DNA of 5,279 nucleotides from contig CBCXVS010000403.1 in assembly GCA_965178525.1 (NCBI GenBank), positions 1-5,279 on the forward strand. Direction: 5' to 3'. The notes below the pieces were generated by a model. It was not told the origin of the DNA, did not search any database, and worked only from the letters and a program-made list of their open reading frames with translations. The stretch is from CBCXVS01 sp965178525. Its GTDB lineage: Bacteria; Tectomicrobia; Entotheonellia; Entotheonellales; Entotheonellaceae. A program made the position numbers and the translations under genes. Positions 1-5,274 of this stretch are shown here, piece by piece; the first letter of the stretch is position 1; the number at the start of each line of letters is the position of its first letter.

Positions 1-60
1 TGACCTGGCTGGGCTCCCTCCATCGTTTGGGGGAGGATAGCCTACCTCATTAACTATTGG
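1..60. other. Non-coding edge sequence with a hairpin, possible end of an inserted element
   Basis: This stretch follows the point where the permease homology stops and encodes nothing recognisable. It contains an inverted repeat: GGCT plus CCTCC at 12-21 can pair with GGAGG plus AGCC at 32-42, leaving a small bulge and a 10-nt loop. Hairpins like this occur at the ends of some insertion sequences and in terminators. No transposase reading frame is visible because the window ends here, so the assignment to a mobile element is inference. An alternative is simple decay of the original 3' part of the permease gene. Confidence 0.3.
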
Positions 61-800
61 GGAACAACCCTAATGATAACCCCGTCCACCATAAAGCCGA
101 CTTGCAGCCCCATCACGGTGACCGCCGGAATGAGCGCGTTTTTCAGCGTATGCTTGGTCACCACGACGATCTCCCGCAGCCCTTTCGAACGTGTGGTGGT
201 AACGTATTCCTGACGGCTGACTTCCAGCATACTGCCCCGCACCAGACGTGTCAGAATGGAGGCGCGGCTGGCCCTGAGCGCGATCTCGGGCAGAATCATA
301 TGACGAAGATTCTCCACCAGACTCTCGCTTGGCGAGACGTACCCTTGCACCGGGAGCCATCCCAGTCCCAATCCGAAGAACAAAAAGAGGAGGATACCCA
401 GGGAAAACGCCGGGATGGAAACGCCACACAGAGCAAGGGTCATGGCACAGTAATCCCAGATGCCATGGGCTCTCGCCGCGGCGATGACGCCGGCGGGAAT
501 CGAGATCAGAAGAGCGAACAACATGGCAAAGCCGATCAGCTGCAGACTGACCGGAACTTTGGCCATGATTTCGTCAAACACCGGATGCTCTGAGAACAGC
601 GAGCGGCCCAATCGCCCCGAATAAGATGTGCCAGCCATTTGACATACTGCACCAGGATGGGCTGGTCTAAGCCCGATTCGGCGCCGAGCTCTCGGGCCAC
701 GTCGTCATCATAGTCAGTCCCGAGCAGGACGTCCGCCGGATCGCCAGGAATGAAATGCCACCAGCGTGATGCCGATCAGGGTGGGAATCATGAGCAATAA
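54..800 (-). pseudogene. Broken DppB-type ABC transporter inner-membrane permease (peptide/nickel family)
   Basis: An intact member would be a six-helix membrane subunit of an oligopeptide, dipeptide or nickel importer. Homology runs through three frames. About 800-750 gives an N-terminal helix (LLLMIPTLIGITLVAF). About 754-608 gives HFIPGDPADVLLG and on to HLIRGDW. About 608-72 gives GRSLFSEHP, several hydrophobic helices and the ATPase-coupling EAA-like loop (EYVTTTRSKGLRE, about 209-170). The second shift fits loss of one G in the run at 607-609, because TGG-GGC (W-G) is expected there. The first, near 750-756, also lacks about three residues between LVAF and IPGDP. The expected start (a Met and an Arg-rich stretch) is replaced by a G-rich repeat. 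The 3' end stops at VII-RVVPQ without the usual VF-x-x-PG-x-G segment and final helix. Four separate lesions make sequencing error an unlikely sole cause. It lies on the same strand just after the flavin oxidoreductase gene and may once have shared its transcript. Confidence 0.85.
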
Positions 801-806
801 CCGTTG

Positions 807-840
807 CCCCCCCTCACCTCCCTTTGGCAAAGGGGGGAAG
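807..840. repeat. Short G/C-rich palindromic repeat between permease remnant and oxidoreductase gene
   Basis: After a run of seven C (807-813), CCCTTTG at 820-826 pairs with CAAAGGG at 828-834 around a single central base. Including flanking bases, 9 of 10 positions pair (817-826 with 828-837). The layout resembles dispersed GC-rich palindromes found in many copies in large environmental bacterial genomes. It sits where the start codon of the permease should be and 30 bp past the stop codon of the oxidoreductase. It could also serve as a weak terminator-like hairpin, although no T-run follows on either strand. Confidence 0.5.
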
Positions 841-869
841 CAGGCGTGAAGGACGCCATCCACCTCGTT

Positions 870-1958
870 CTATCCAAAAGCGGGTATCACGTGTTCAGCA
901 AACAACCGCATAGACTTTTGAGCCAACGCCGGCACCAGTCGGCCAAACCGGTGCCGGGCGCAGAAGAGGTCGTAGCCGGTGAGCTGGCGCTGCGCCTCCA
1001 TCTGACGAATCACGGTGTCGGGGCTACCCACAAGAGCCAAGCCGCTCTCGATCCAAAAGTCATAGGATTGCGTACAGGCTTGAAACACGCGACTCAGTTC
1101 TTTGCGCTCTGGCGTGCCCCGCTCGGTTGAGGCGCGCCCGTTGGGGCCGAAACCCAAGCGCGTCTGGGCCACGAGTTCACCGCCCTGGTTGTACCCCAGC
1201 AACAGGTTGGGCTCTGCTTCGGCCCGAGCCTGCTCGTCCGTCTCGGCAACATGGACATGGCGTGTCAAAAAGGCGTGCGGCATGAGGCCGGGATGTCCAT
1301 ACTGCTTCCAGTGACGCCGGTAGTCGGCGAACTTTTTGGCGATGACCGAATCCACATCAATGTTTTGCGCGATGTGATAGTTGTGCTTGGCCGCGTACTC
1401 GAAGGAAGCCGCACTATGCGCCGCGACCCAAATGGGGGGATGAGGCTGCTGGTAGGGGGCGGGATGGGGCAGCGCCTCGTCAAATTGCCAGTATTTACCC
1501 TGGTACGTGACCCGTTCCGACGTCCACGCCTGTACAATGATCTTCAGGGCTTCCGCCGTCATGTCATGACGCTCGTCAAAGGGCAGGTTCCAACGGAGGA
1601 ATTCGTGTTCTAAGACCCCGGTTCCCGTGCCGAATTCGAGACGGCCGTGAGACAGCTGATCCAGCGTGGCCAGGTCTTGAGCCAGTCGAATGGGATGGTG
1701 GAAGGACAACTGGTAGATCATCAGGCCGAATCGGATGTCACGGGTTCGACTCGCCAAGGCGGTCAGGTAGACATTGGGAGCGGTTACGTAGCAGGTTGGT
1801 GAATTCTGGTGTTCAATAAAGAAGTAGTATCGATAACCCAGTTGTTCAGCCTCTTGCGCCTCCCGAATGTGCGCCTCGTACACATCCACCACCGCCGGGA
1901 ATTCCGCCATCTCGAATGGCCCGAACGTGTCGAAAATACCAAATTCTAGCTTGCTCAT
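870..1958 (-). CDS. LLM-class flavin-dependent oxidoreductase (bacterial luciferase-like monooxygenase)
   Basis: The 362-aa product fits the cytosolic TIM-barrel luciferase-like family, which uses FMNH2 or F420 to oxidise small organic substrates. The N-terminal strand (KLEFGIFDTFGPF) leads to the barrel. An FFIEHQ motif (residues 46-51) matches the conserved EH pair near the flavin site. HPIRLAQDLATLDQLSHGRLEFGTGTG (88-114) is the family core, PHPPIWVAAHSAASFEYAAK (172-191) is the usual phosphate-binding neighbourhood, and GSPDTVIRQM (311-320) with a RFGRL and SMRLFAEHVIPAF end is the typical C-terminus. Length and both ends look complete. I chose the ATG at 1958-1956 because AAAGGAGG (1976-1969) lies 10 nt upstream; a start 32 codons further up would translate intergenic repeat. 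The gene is divergent from the aldo/keto reductase, with the permease remnant downstream. The substrate cannot be told from sequence. Confidence 0.93.
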   Translation of the reverse strand: MSKLEFGIFDTFGPFEMAEFPAVVDVYEAHIREAQEAEQLGYRYYFFIEHQNSPTCYVTAPNVYLTALASRTRDIRFGLMIYQLSFHHPIRLAQDLATLDQLSHGRLEFGTGTGVLEHEFLRWNLPFDERHDMTAEALKIIVQAWTSERVTYQGKYWQFDEALPHPAPYQQPHPPIWVAAHSAASFEYAAKHNYHIAQNIDVDSVIAKKFADYRRHWKQYGHPGLMPHAFLTRHVHVAETDEQARAEAEPNLLLGYNQGGELVAQTRLGFGPNGRASTERGTPERKELSRVFQACTQSYDFWIESGLALVGSPDTVIRQMEAQRQLTGYDLFCARHRFGRLVPALAQKSMRLFAEHVIPAFG

Positions 1959-2017
1959 CTTGCGCTCCCCTCCTTTGCGGCCGCCGCCACCAGGGTGGAT
2001 GGACCGTAACCATCCTC

Positions 2018-2050
2018 TTGCCTTCGTGTTCCTTCGCGTCTTTCGCGGAT
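2018..2050. repeat. Degenerate 10-bp-period repeat (CCTTCGTGTT type)
   Basis: Three successive 10-mers, CCTTCGTGTT (2021), CCTTCGCGTC (2031) and TTTCGCGGAT (2041), share the core YTTCGYG. On the minus strand this reads as GAAGGAACACGAAGG, a wording similar to intergenic repeats seen in many environmental bacterial genomes. The copy here lies in the 5' leader of the oxidoreductase gene. It encodes the doubtful N-terminal extension of that open frame, which supports placing the true start downstream at 1958. Confidence 0.5.
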
Positions 2051-2071
2051 CCATTTTTCATCATTTACAAG

Positions 2072-2082
2072 GTATCAGATAC
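2072..2082. promoter_or_regulatory. Operator-like perfect palindrome GTATC-A-GATAC
   Basis: An 11-bp perfect inverted repeat (5-bp arms, one central base) lies between the divergent genes. On the minus strand a TTGACG box (2090-2085) precedes it, with a poor -10 candidate on the far side (around 2068-2063), so the palindrome would fall in the spacer of an oxidoreductase promoter. That is a classic repressor position. It lies about 30 bp upstream of the plus-strand -10 box, so one regulator could control both genes. Function is inferred from position and symmetry only. Confidence 0.35.
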
Positions 2083-2112
2083 GGCGTCAAGCCCGCTAGC
2101 ATGATGCGCCTG

Positions 2113-2121
2113 TGCTACAAT
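2113..2121 (+). promoter_or_regulatory. Extended -10 promoter for the aldo/keto reductase
   Basis: TGCTACAAT fits the extended -10 consensus TGnTATAAT with one mismatch in the hexamer (TACAAT at 2116-2121). No good -35 box lies 16-18 bp upstream, which is tolerated by extended -10 promoters. Transcription would start around 2128, giving a leader of roughly 95 nt before the start codon at 2223. The leader contains the inverted partner (2158-2170) of the upstream repeat. Confidence 0.4.
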
Positions 2122-2157
2122 AGCCACGACGTCCGCCAGGTTGTGCCGAAATAGTTC

Positions 2158-2170
2158 AAGGAACACAAAG
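2158..2170. repeat. Inverted partner of the 2022-2034 repeat
   Basis: AAGGAACACAAAG at 2158-2170 is the reverse complement of CTTCGTGTTCCTT at 2022-2034 in 12 of 13 positions. The two arms face each other across about 123 bp that hold both candidate promoters and the palindrome at 2072-2082. This may be a second copy of the same intergenic repeat family in the opposite direction, or the two ends of a small inserted unit. Confidence 0.4.
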
Positions 2171-2222
2171 AGAAGATAAGGACGAAGTCTACCCTAGGAC
2201 TTGTAGGGAAGGTGTGGCATCC

Positions 2223-3164
2223 ATGTCAGATTTACCCAAAAGAATACTTGGACGCACGGGGCTCGAGGTGACCACGCTCGGCTTCGGCGCGCTAGAACTA
2301 CGCGGTATGGTTGCGGGTGTCGGCCGGCCGCTGTTACCCGGAGAGCCTGAACGCATCCTGAACGCCGTTCTGGATACCGGCATCAACTATATTGACGTCG
2401 CGGTCGATTACGGCGAGGCCGAGTTCCATATTGGCCGGTGCATCGTCAACCGCCGTCAGGCCTTTTTCTTGGCCACCAAGTGCGGGTGTCCATTGGACGT
2501 GAGTCAGTTTGCACCGAGTGAGCGCACGAGATATGGGGTGCCCTTACCCCGTCTACACGATTACAGCCGTGAAAATATGATCGCGGCCTGCCACCAGAGC
2601 CTGCGGCGCATGCAGACCGACTACTTGGACATTCTCCAGTTCCACTTTAGTCCGGCAAAGTCAGTCTTAGAGCAAGAAGATGCCATCGCCACGCTGCAAG
2701 CGCTCAAGCAGCAAGGCAAGATCCGCTTTCTGGGGTGTTCCTCGATGCTGCCGAATCTCATGGATCACATTGAGATGGGCGTCTTCGATGTCTTTCAAAT
2801 TCCTTACTCTGCCCTCCAACTCGAACATGAGCCGGCCATTGCCGAGGCGGCCAAGGCCGGCGCGGGTATCGTCATTCGCGGCGGTGTGGCGCGTGGCGAG
2901 CCGGGCGAGGGGCACGGTTTAGCCGATGTCTGGGCCCTTTGGGAGCGCGCCAACATGGACGAGTTGTTGCAGGGGATGTCGGCCACGACGTTCATGCTAC
3001 GCTTCACCATCACGAATCCCCACACCCATACCACCATCGTTGGAACTCTCAACCCGGAGCACCTGCAAGAGAATGTGGCGGCAGTCTTACAAGGACCTTT
3101 ACCGGCTAATGTTTACCATGAAGCCAAGCGCCGTCTCATGGCGGCCCGGGAAACGCCAGCGTAG
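2223..3164 (+). CDS. Aldo/keto reductase family oxidoreductase
   Basis: The 313-aa product fits the NAD(P)H-dependent aldo/keto reductase TIM barrel, which reduces aldehydes and ketones in the cytosol. The start RILGRTGLEVTTLGFG is typical of the family. The full catalytic tetrad is visible: D58 in YIDVAVDYG, Y63 in the same motif, K86 in FLATKCG and H141 in DILQFHFSP. Later family blocks follow: LQALKQQGKIRFLGCSS (158-174), FDVFQIPYSALQ (188-199), GAGIVIRGGVARG (213-225) and the cofactor-binding end TTIVGTLNPEHLQENV (270-285). I chose ATG 2223 because AGGGAAGG (2205-2212) lies 10 nt upstream; an in-frame GTG at 2214 sits almost on that site. It is the first of two co-directional genes, with the SMP-30 gene 101 bp downstream. 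The tetrad and length suggest a working enzyme; the substrate is unknown. Confidence 0.93.
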   Translation: MSDLPKRILGRTGLEVTTLGFGALELRGMVAGVGRPLLPGEPERILNAVLDTGINYIDVAVDYGEAEFHIGRCIVNRRQAFFLATKCGCPLDVSQFAPSERTRYGVPLPRLHDYSRENMIAACHQSLRRMQTDYLDILQFHFSPAKSVLEQEDAIATLQALKQQGKIRFLGCSSMLPNLMDHIEMGVFDVFQIPYSALQLEHEPAIAEAAKAGAGIVIRGGVARGEPGEGHGLADVWALWERANMDELLQGMSATTFMLRFTITNPHTHTTIVGTLNPEHLQENVAAVLQGPLPANVYHEAKRRLMAARETPA

Positions 3165-3181
3165 GCGGCGGCGCGATGTGA

Positions 3182-3211
3182 TATACATGGGTTCCCGCAT
3201 CCTGTTATAAT
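3182..3211 (+). promoter_or_regulatory. Possible promoter for the SMP-30 gene
   Basis: A perfect TATAAT at 3206-3211 is preceded at 18 bp by TATACA (3182-3187), which matches TTGACA in four of six positions. The site lies 18 bp after the reductase stop codon and about 55 bp before the SMP-30 start. The downstream gene could therefore be transcribed on its own as well as by read-through. No terminator hairpin is obvious between the two genes. Confidence 0.4.
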
Positions 3212-3252
3212 CCCGCCAACTCGCAGGCTTGAAACCCTGAAAGCTTGACATC

Positions 3253-3260
3253 AAGGAGGT
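3253..3260 (+). promoter_or_regulatory. Strong Shine-Dalgarno site that sets the SMP-30 start
   Basis: AAGGAGGT lies 5 nt before the ATG at 3266 and is a near-perfect anti-16S match. It decides the start against an in-frame ATT codon at 3245 that merely opens the frame. Confidence 0.85.
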
Positions 3261-3265
3261 GCACG

Positions 3266-4168
3266 ATGCCTGAGAACCTGTCCAGCATCCTGGACGTAAC
3301 GGAGCCGACCTTGCTCACCACGGGCTGGGGCCGTACGGAAGGGCCGCTTTGGCATGCCGGGGGGTATGTCACGTTTGTTGATTTAGAAGGGAGCCGGCTC
3401 CTGCGATGGGACCCGAACGGCCAGGTGACGGTGGTGCGAGAGCATACCGGAGAGGGTAATGGCTGCACCCTCGACCGCCAGGGTCGTCTGATCATGTGCG
3501 AAGGCGCCGACCACCGGCGGATTACCCGGATGGATGCGGATGGCACGGTCACGGCCATTGCCGAGCGCTGGCAAGGCAAACGGTTCAATAAACCCAACGA
3601 TGTCGTGTGCCGCTCTGACGGCAGCATTTTTTTCACGGACCCTGAGCTTCGCCTTCCTGCAGAGCAGCGCGAGATCGGCTTTGCCGGTGTGTTTCGCATC
3701 GATCCGACGGGGAACCTGCATCTGGCCACGGACGCGTGCGAATATCCCAATGGGCTGGCGTTTTCTCCCGATGAGTCGATCCTGTACGTGGCAATCAGCC
3801 GGCTGGACGAGCGCTGTTTCGAGGAGGAAGCGCAGGGCGAGGTCTGTACGCATCGGCGCATTCGCGCATTTGACATGGCCCAGGATGGGACTCTGAGCAA
3901 CAACCGCGTGTTCTGCGATATGTCCTCGGCTGATCCCGGTGTCCCCGACGGCATCAAAGTGGATACGCAGGGGCGGGTGTTTTGCGTGGGTTCCGGCGGC
4001 ATCTGGGTTGTCGATCCATCGGGTGACGTTATCGGCATTGTCAAGATGCCAGAGGTGGTTCGCAACTTGGCCTTCGGCGGGCCGGATTTTCGCACCTTAT
4101 ATCTCACCCCTGGCGGATCCCTCAGCAAGCTCGAAGTCAAAACACCGGGGATTGGGGCGTTTAGCTAG
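3266..4168 (+). CDS. SMP-30/gluconolactonase/LRE family protein
   Basis: The 300-aa product is a predicted six-bladed beta-propeller hydrolase of the senescence-marker-protein-30 family, whose members open sugar or other lactones with a bound divalent metal. The metal and active-site residues expected in the family are in place: E25 in TEGPLW, N111 in FNKPNDVV, N162 in YPNGLAFSPDE and D228 in GVPDGIKVD. FFTDP (122-126) and repeated blade motifs such as D-x-x-G-R (D70-R74, D233-R237) are also typical. No signal peptide is visible, so it is probably cytosolic. Length and both ends are complete. It follows the aldo/keto reductase in the same direction with its own ribosome-binding site, which suggests shared use in breaking down a sugar-like or cyclic substrate. 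The TAG stop codon provides the first G of a G-quadruplex motif. Paralogues act on varied lactones and some organophosphates, so the substrate is open. Confidence 0.93.
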   Translation: MPENLSSILDVTEPTLLTTGWGRTEGPLWHAGGYVTFVDLEGSRLLRWDPNGQVTVVREHTGEGNGCTLDRQGRLIMCEGADHRRITRMDADGTVTAIAERWQGKRFNKPNDVVCRSDGSIFFTDPELRLPAEQREIGFAGVFRIDPTGNLHLATDACEYPNGLAFSPDESILYVAISRLDERCFEEEAQGEVCTHRRIRAFDMAQDGTLSNNRVFCDMSSADPGVPDGIKVDTQGRVFCVGSGGIWVVDPSGDVIGIVKMPEVVRNLAFGGPDFRTLYLTPGGSLSKLEVKTPGIGAFS

Positions 4169-4223
4169 GGGTTAGGGGATAGGGGTTAGGGGATGGCTCG
4201 CAGCGCCTAACCAACCACTAACC
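4168..4223. repeat. G-quadruplex-forming repeat with complementary C-rich copies, at the SMP-30 stop codon
   Basis: Four GGGG tracts at 4168-4171, 4175-4178, 4182-4185 and 4189-4192 are separated by exactly 3-nt loops (TTA, ATA, TTA), an ideal intramolecular quadruplex motif with a 7-nt period. After it, CCTAACC (4206-4212) is the perfect complement of GGTTAGG (4184-4190), and CTAACC (4218-4223) complements GGTTAG (4170-4175). The sequence could thus fold as a quadruplex or as a nested hairpin. It resembles the GGGTTAGGG-type dispersed repeats seen between genes in some bacteria. It may affect transcript ends, but no T-run follows, so it is not a standard terminator. Confidence 0.6.
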
Positions 4224-4714
4224 GGTACAAAAAAGTGCGTCAGGCTGAGTCCTCTGCGGCGTTAACATCAGGAACAGGGAGCTTGAACTTTCGTTCACGA
4301 TAGGAGTATGATCCAAAAGATTTCTGATACCAGACAATCTTCCTCCGGAACTGAAATAGACCACGGAGATTGCAGTGTTGGGCTACTTTACTGGGGTCTC
4401 AAGCACCAGCTGAGTGTCTAGCGGCGGAGGCAGACGGCACCGCTTGCCATCGAACATGAGGAATCAAGAACCTCGGATGTGGGGACAAGATGTTGACAGC
4501 CAAGGCGCTTCTAGTAACAAGTCGTTTTCCGATTGACGATGGATTAAATCGCGGTCCTTCTCCTCCGGCACCGCCGGGCCATCCGGACCCACGGGGTACC
4601 GATGGCTTGGGCGGGTCTCATCTGCCGGAGACCGGTGGTCGCGTTTGGTTCCGGAAGCTTATCGAAATCTGCTATCTGCTGGCAGGATGTCAGACGAGGC
4701 TTCGTTCAGGTGTG
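4224..4714. other. About 490 bp with no convincing gene
   Basis: An open frame runs into this stretch from the secreted-protein gene (from 4490), but it reads as Pro/Gly-rich sequence without family resemblance or a Shine-Dalgarno site. A small hairpin (TGAAC 4284-4288, GTTCA 4293-4297) and a TTGACA box at 4493-4498 with only poor -10 candidates after it are the only signals I see. The stretch probably includes the promoter of the next gene, and could include decayed coding sequence that I cannot recognise. Confidence 0.5.
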
Positions 4715-5215
4715 ATGCGACCAGCGCTTGCATGGCTCCTCTGTGCTACATTGGGCGCTCTCGTTTCCCCTCGGTTCGGCGCCGATGCAGCCGCTATCTG
4801 CGACCGATATCTTCAGTCGCCCAAGAACCACCCATTTGCGTATCGACAAGTCGGGGACCGCTGCGAAGGGATCTACGTCCAGAAAGTATCGAGCACCGCG
4901 TTGTACGTTGGTTCCTTGACGGAGAGCTTTGACGACTACGACCTGCGCTCGGAACAGCCGCTGAAGATCACCTGGGCAGCTCATGGCAATGCCAACGTTC
5001 ACTTGCGGGTGAACAGTCTCAAGCGTCGGCTGTACTATCGGATGGATACCGAGCAGTCCAGCAACGCCGCGTCCTATATCTGGCCGCATAATCTGCTTGC
5101 AGCCCTGAACATCACCCGTCAAGACATTGGGCTGGTGGGCTGGATGCGCTTGCCTGTAGGCGGGGTGGAACGCACAGTTCTGCTCCCCTTAAGGGTTAGC
5201 CAGGAATGGCCTTAA
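4715..5215 (+). CDS. Predicted secreted protein of unknown function
   Basis: I cannot assign a named family. The 166-aa product starts with a likely Sec signal peptide: R2, a hydrophobic core (ALAWLLCATLGALV, 4-17) and an ADAAA stretch with probable cleavage near residues 26-28. The mature part has two cysteines (C29, C50) that could form a disulfide in the periplasm or outside, then HPFAYRQVGDRCEGIYV, LTESFDDYDLRS, alternating beta-like strands, RRLYYRMDT and a C-terminal VGWMRLPVGGVERTVLLPLRV. This suggests a compact beta-rich domain. The frame stays open 75 codons further up to ATG 4490, but that part looks non-coding, while the signal peptide fits a start at ATG 4715 (or GTG 4712). The ribosome-binding site is weak: AGGTG at 4708-4712 is too close and GAGG at 4696-4699 is rather far. 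A further gene begins 59 bp after the stop, so it may lead an operon. Confidence 0.7.
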   Translation: MRPALAWLLCATLGALVSPRFGADAAAICDRYLQSPKNHPFAYRQVGDRCEGIYVQKVSSTALYVGSLTESFDDYDLRSEQPLKITWAAHGNANVHLRVNSLKRRLYYRMDTEQSSNAASYIWPHNLLAALNITRQDIGLVGWMRLPVGGVERTVLLPLRVSQEWP

Positions 5216-5238
5216 GTGAAGCTCTAACTGCTGGTCGT

Positions 5239-5251
5239 GTCAACGGTTGAC
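5239..5251. promoter_or_regulatory. Operator-like inverted repeat GTCAAC-G-GTTGAC
   Basis: Six-base perfect arms surround one central base in the gap between the secreted-protein gene and the next start codon. It could be a protein-binding site or a short mRNA hairpin near the downstream ribosome-binding site (GAGGGGG, 5261-5267). There is no T-run, so it is not a typical terminator. Chance occurrence cannot be excluded. Confidence 0.3.
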
Positions 5252-5274
5252 CCAACACATGAGGGGGTTTTGTC

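Larger units (their letters stand above)
1959..2222. other. Divergent intergenic control region
   Basis: This 264-bp stretch separates the oxidoreductase (minus) from the aldo/keto reductase (plus). It holds the oxidoreductase Shine-Dalgarno site, a degenerate 10-bp-period repeat, an operator-like palindrome, a plausible plus-strand promoter and an inverted partner of the repeat. I see no reading frame in it with family resemblance. A regulator gene is not adjacent within the window. Confidence 0.7.

Noticed and set aside
57..593. Plus-strand open frame opposite the permease remnant
   Set aside because: It is rich in His, Gln and Arg with no recognisable domain and mirrors the minus-strand permease homology; treated as a shadow.
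1959..2054. 32-residue N-terminal extension of the flavin oxidoreductase
   Set aside because: It translates the degenerate intergenic repeat and a Gly/Arg-rich stretch, and a strong AAAGGAGG site supports the internal ATG at 1958.
3245..3250. TTGACA box just before the SMP-30 gene as a -35 element
   Set aside because: The matching -10 position would fall inside the coding sequence after the start codon and has no TATAAT-like hexamer.
3205..4140. Long minus-strand open frame (311 codons) antisense to the SMP-30 gene
   Set aside because: Its translation is Ser/Arg/Pro-rich without family motifs, while the plus strand encodes a complete SMP-30 protein with all expected residues. It is a shadow of GC-rich codon use.
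4168..4223. Telomere-like array or CRISPR-type repeat
   Set aside because: There are only four G tracts with 3-nt loops and no spacers; the unit is too short and too few to be either.
4456..4536. Possible 26-codon small protein starting at ATG 4456
   Set aside because: No Shine-Dalgarno site, no hydrophobic or other distinctive pattern, and length expected by chance.
4490..4714. N-terminal extension of the secreted protein containing an LPETG-like sequence that resembles a sortase signal
   Set aside because: A sortase motif would sit near a C-terminus before a hydrophobic tail, whereas this one precedes an internal signal peptide. The stretch has no good ribosome-binding site and looks non-coding.
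4706..5122. Minus-strand open frame opposite the secreted-protein gene
   Set aside because: No ribosome-binding site or family features, and the plus-strand product has a well-formed signal peptide in the same region.
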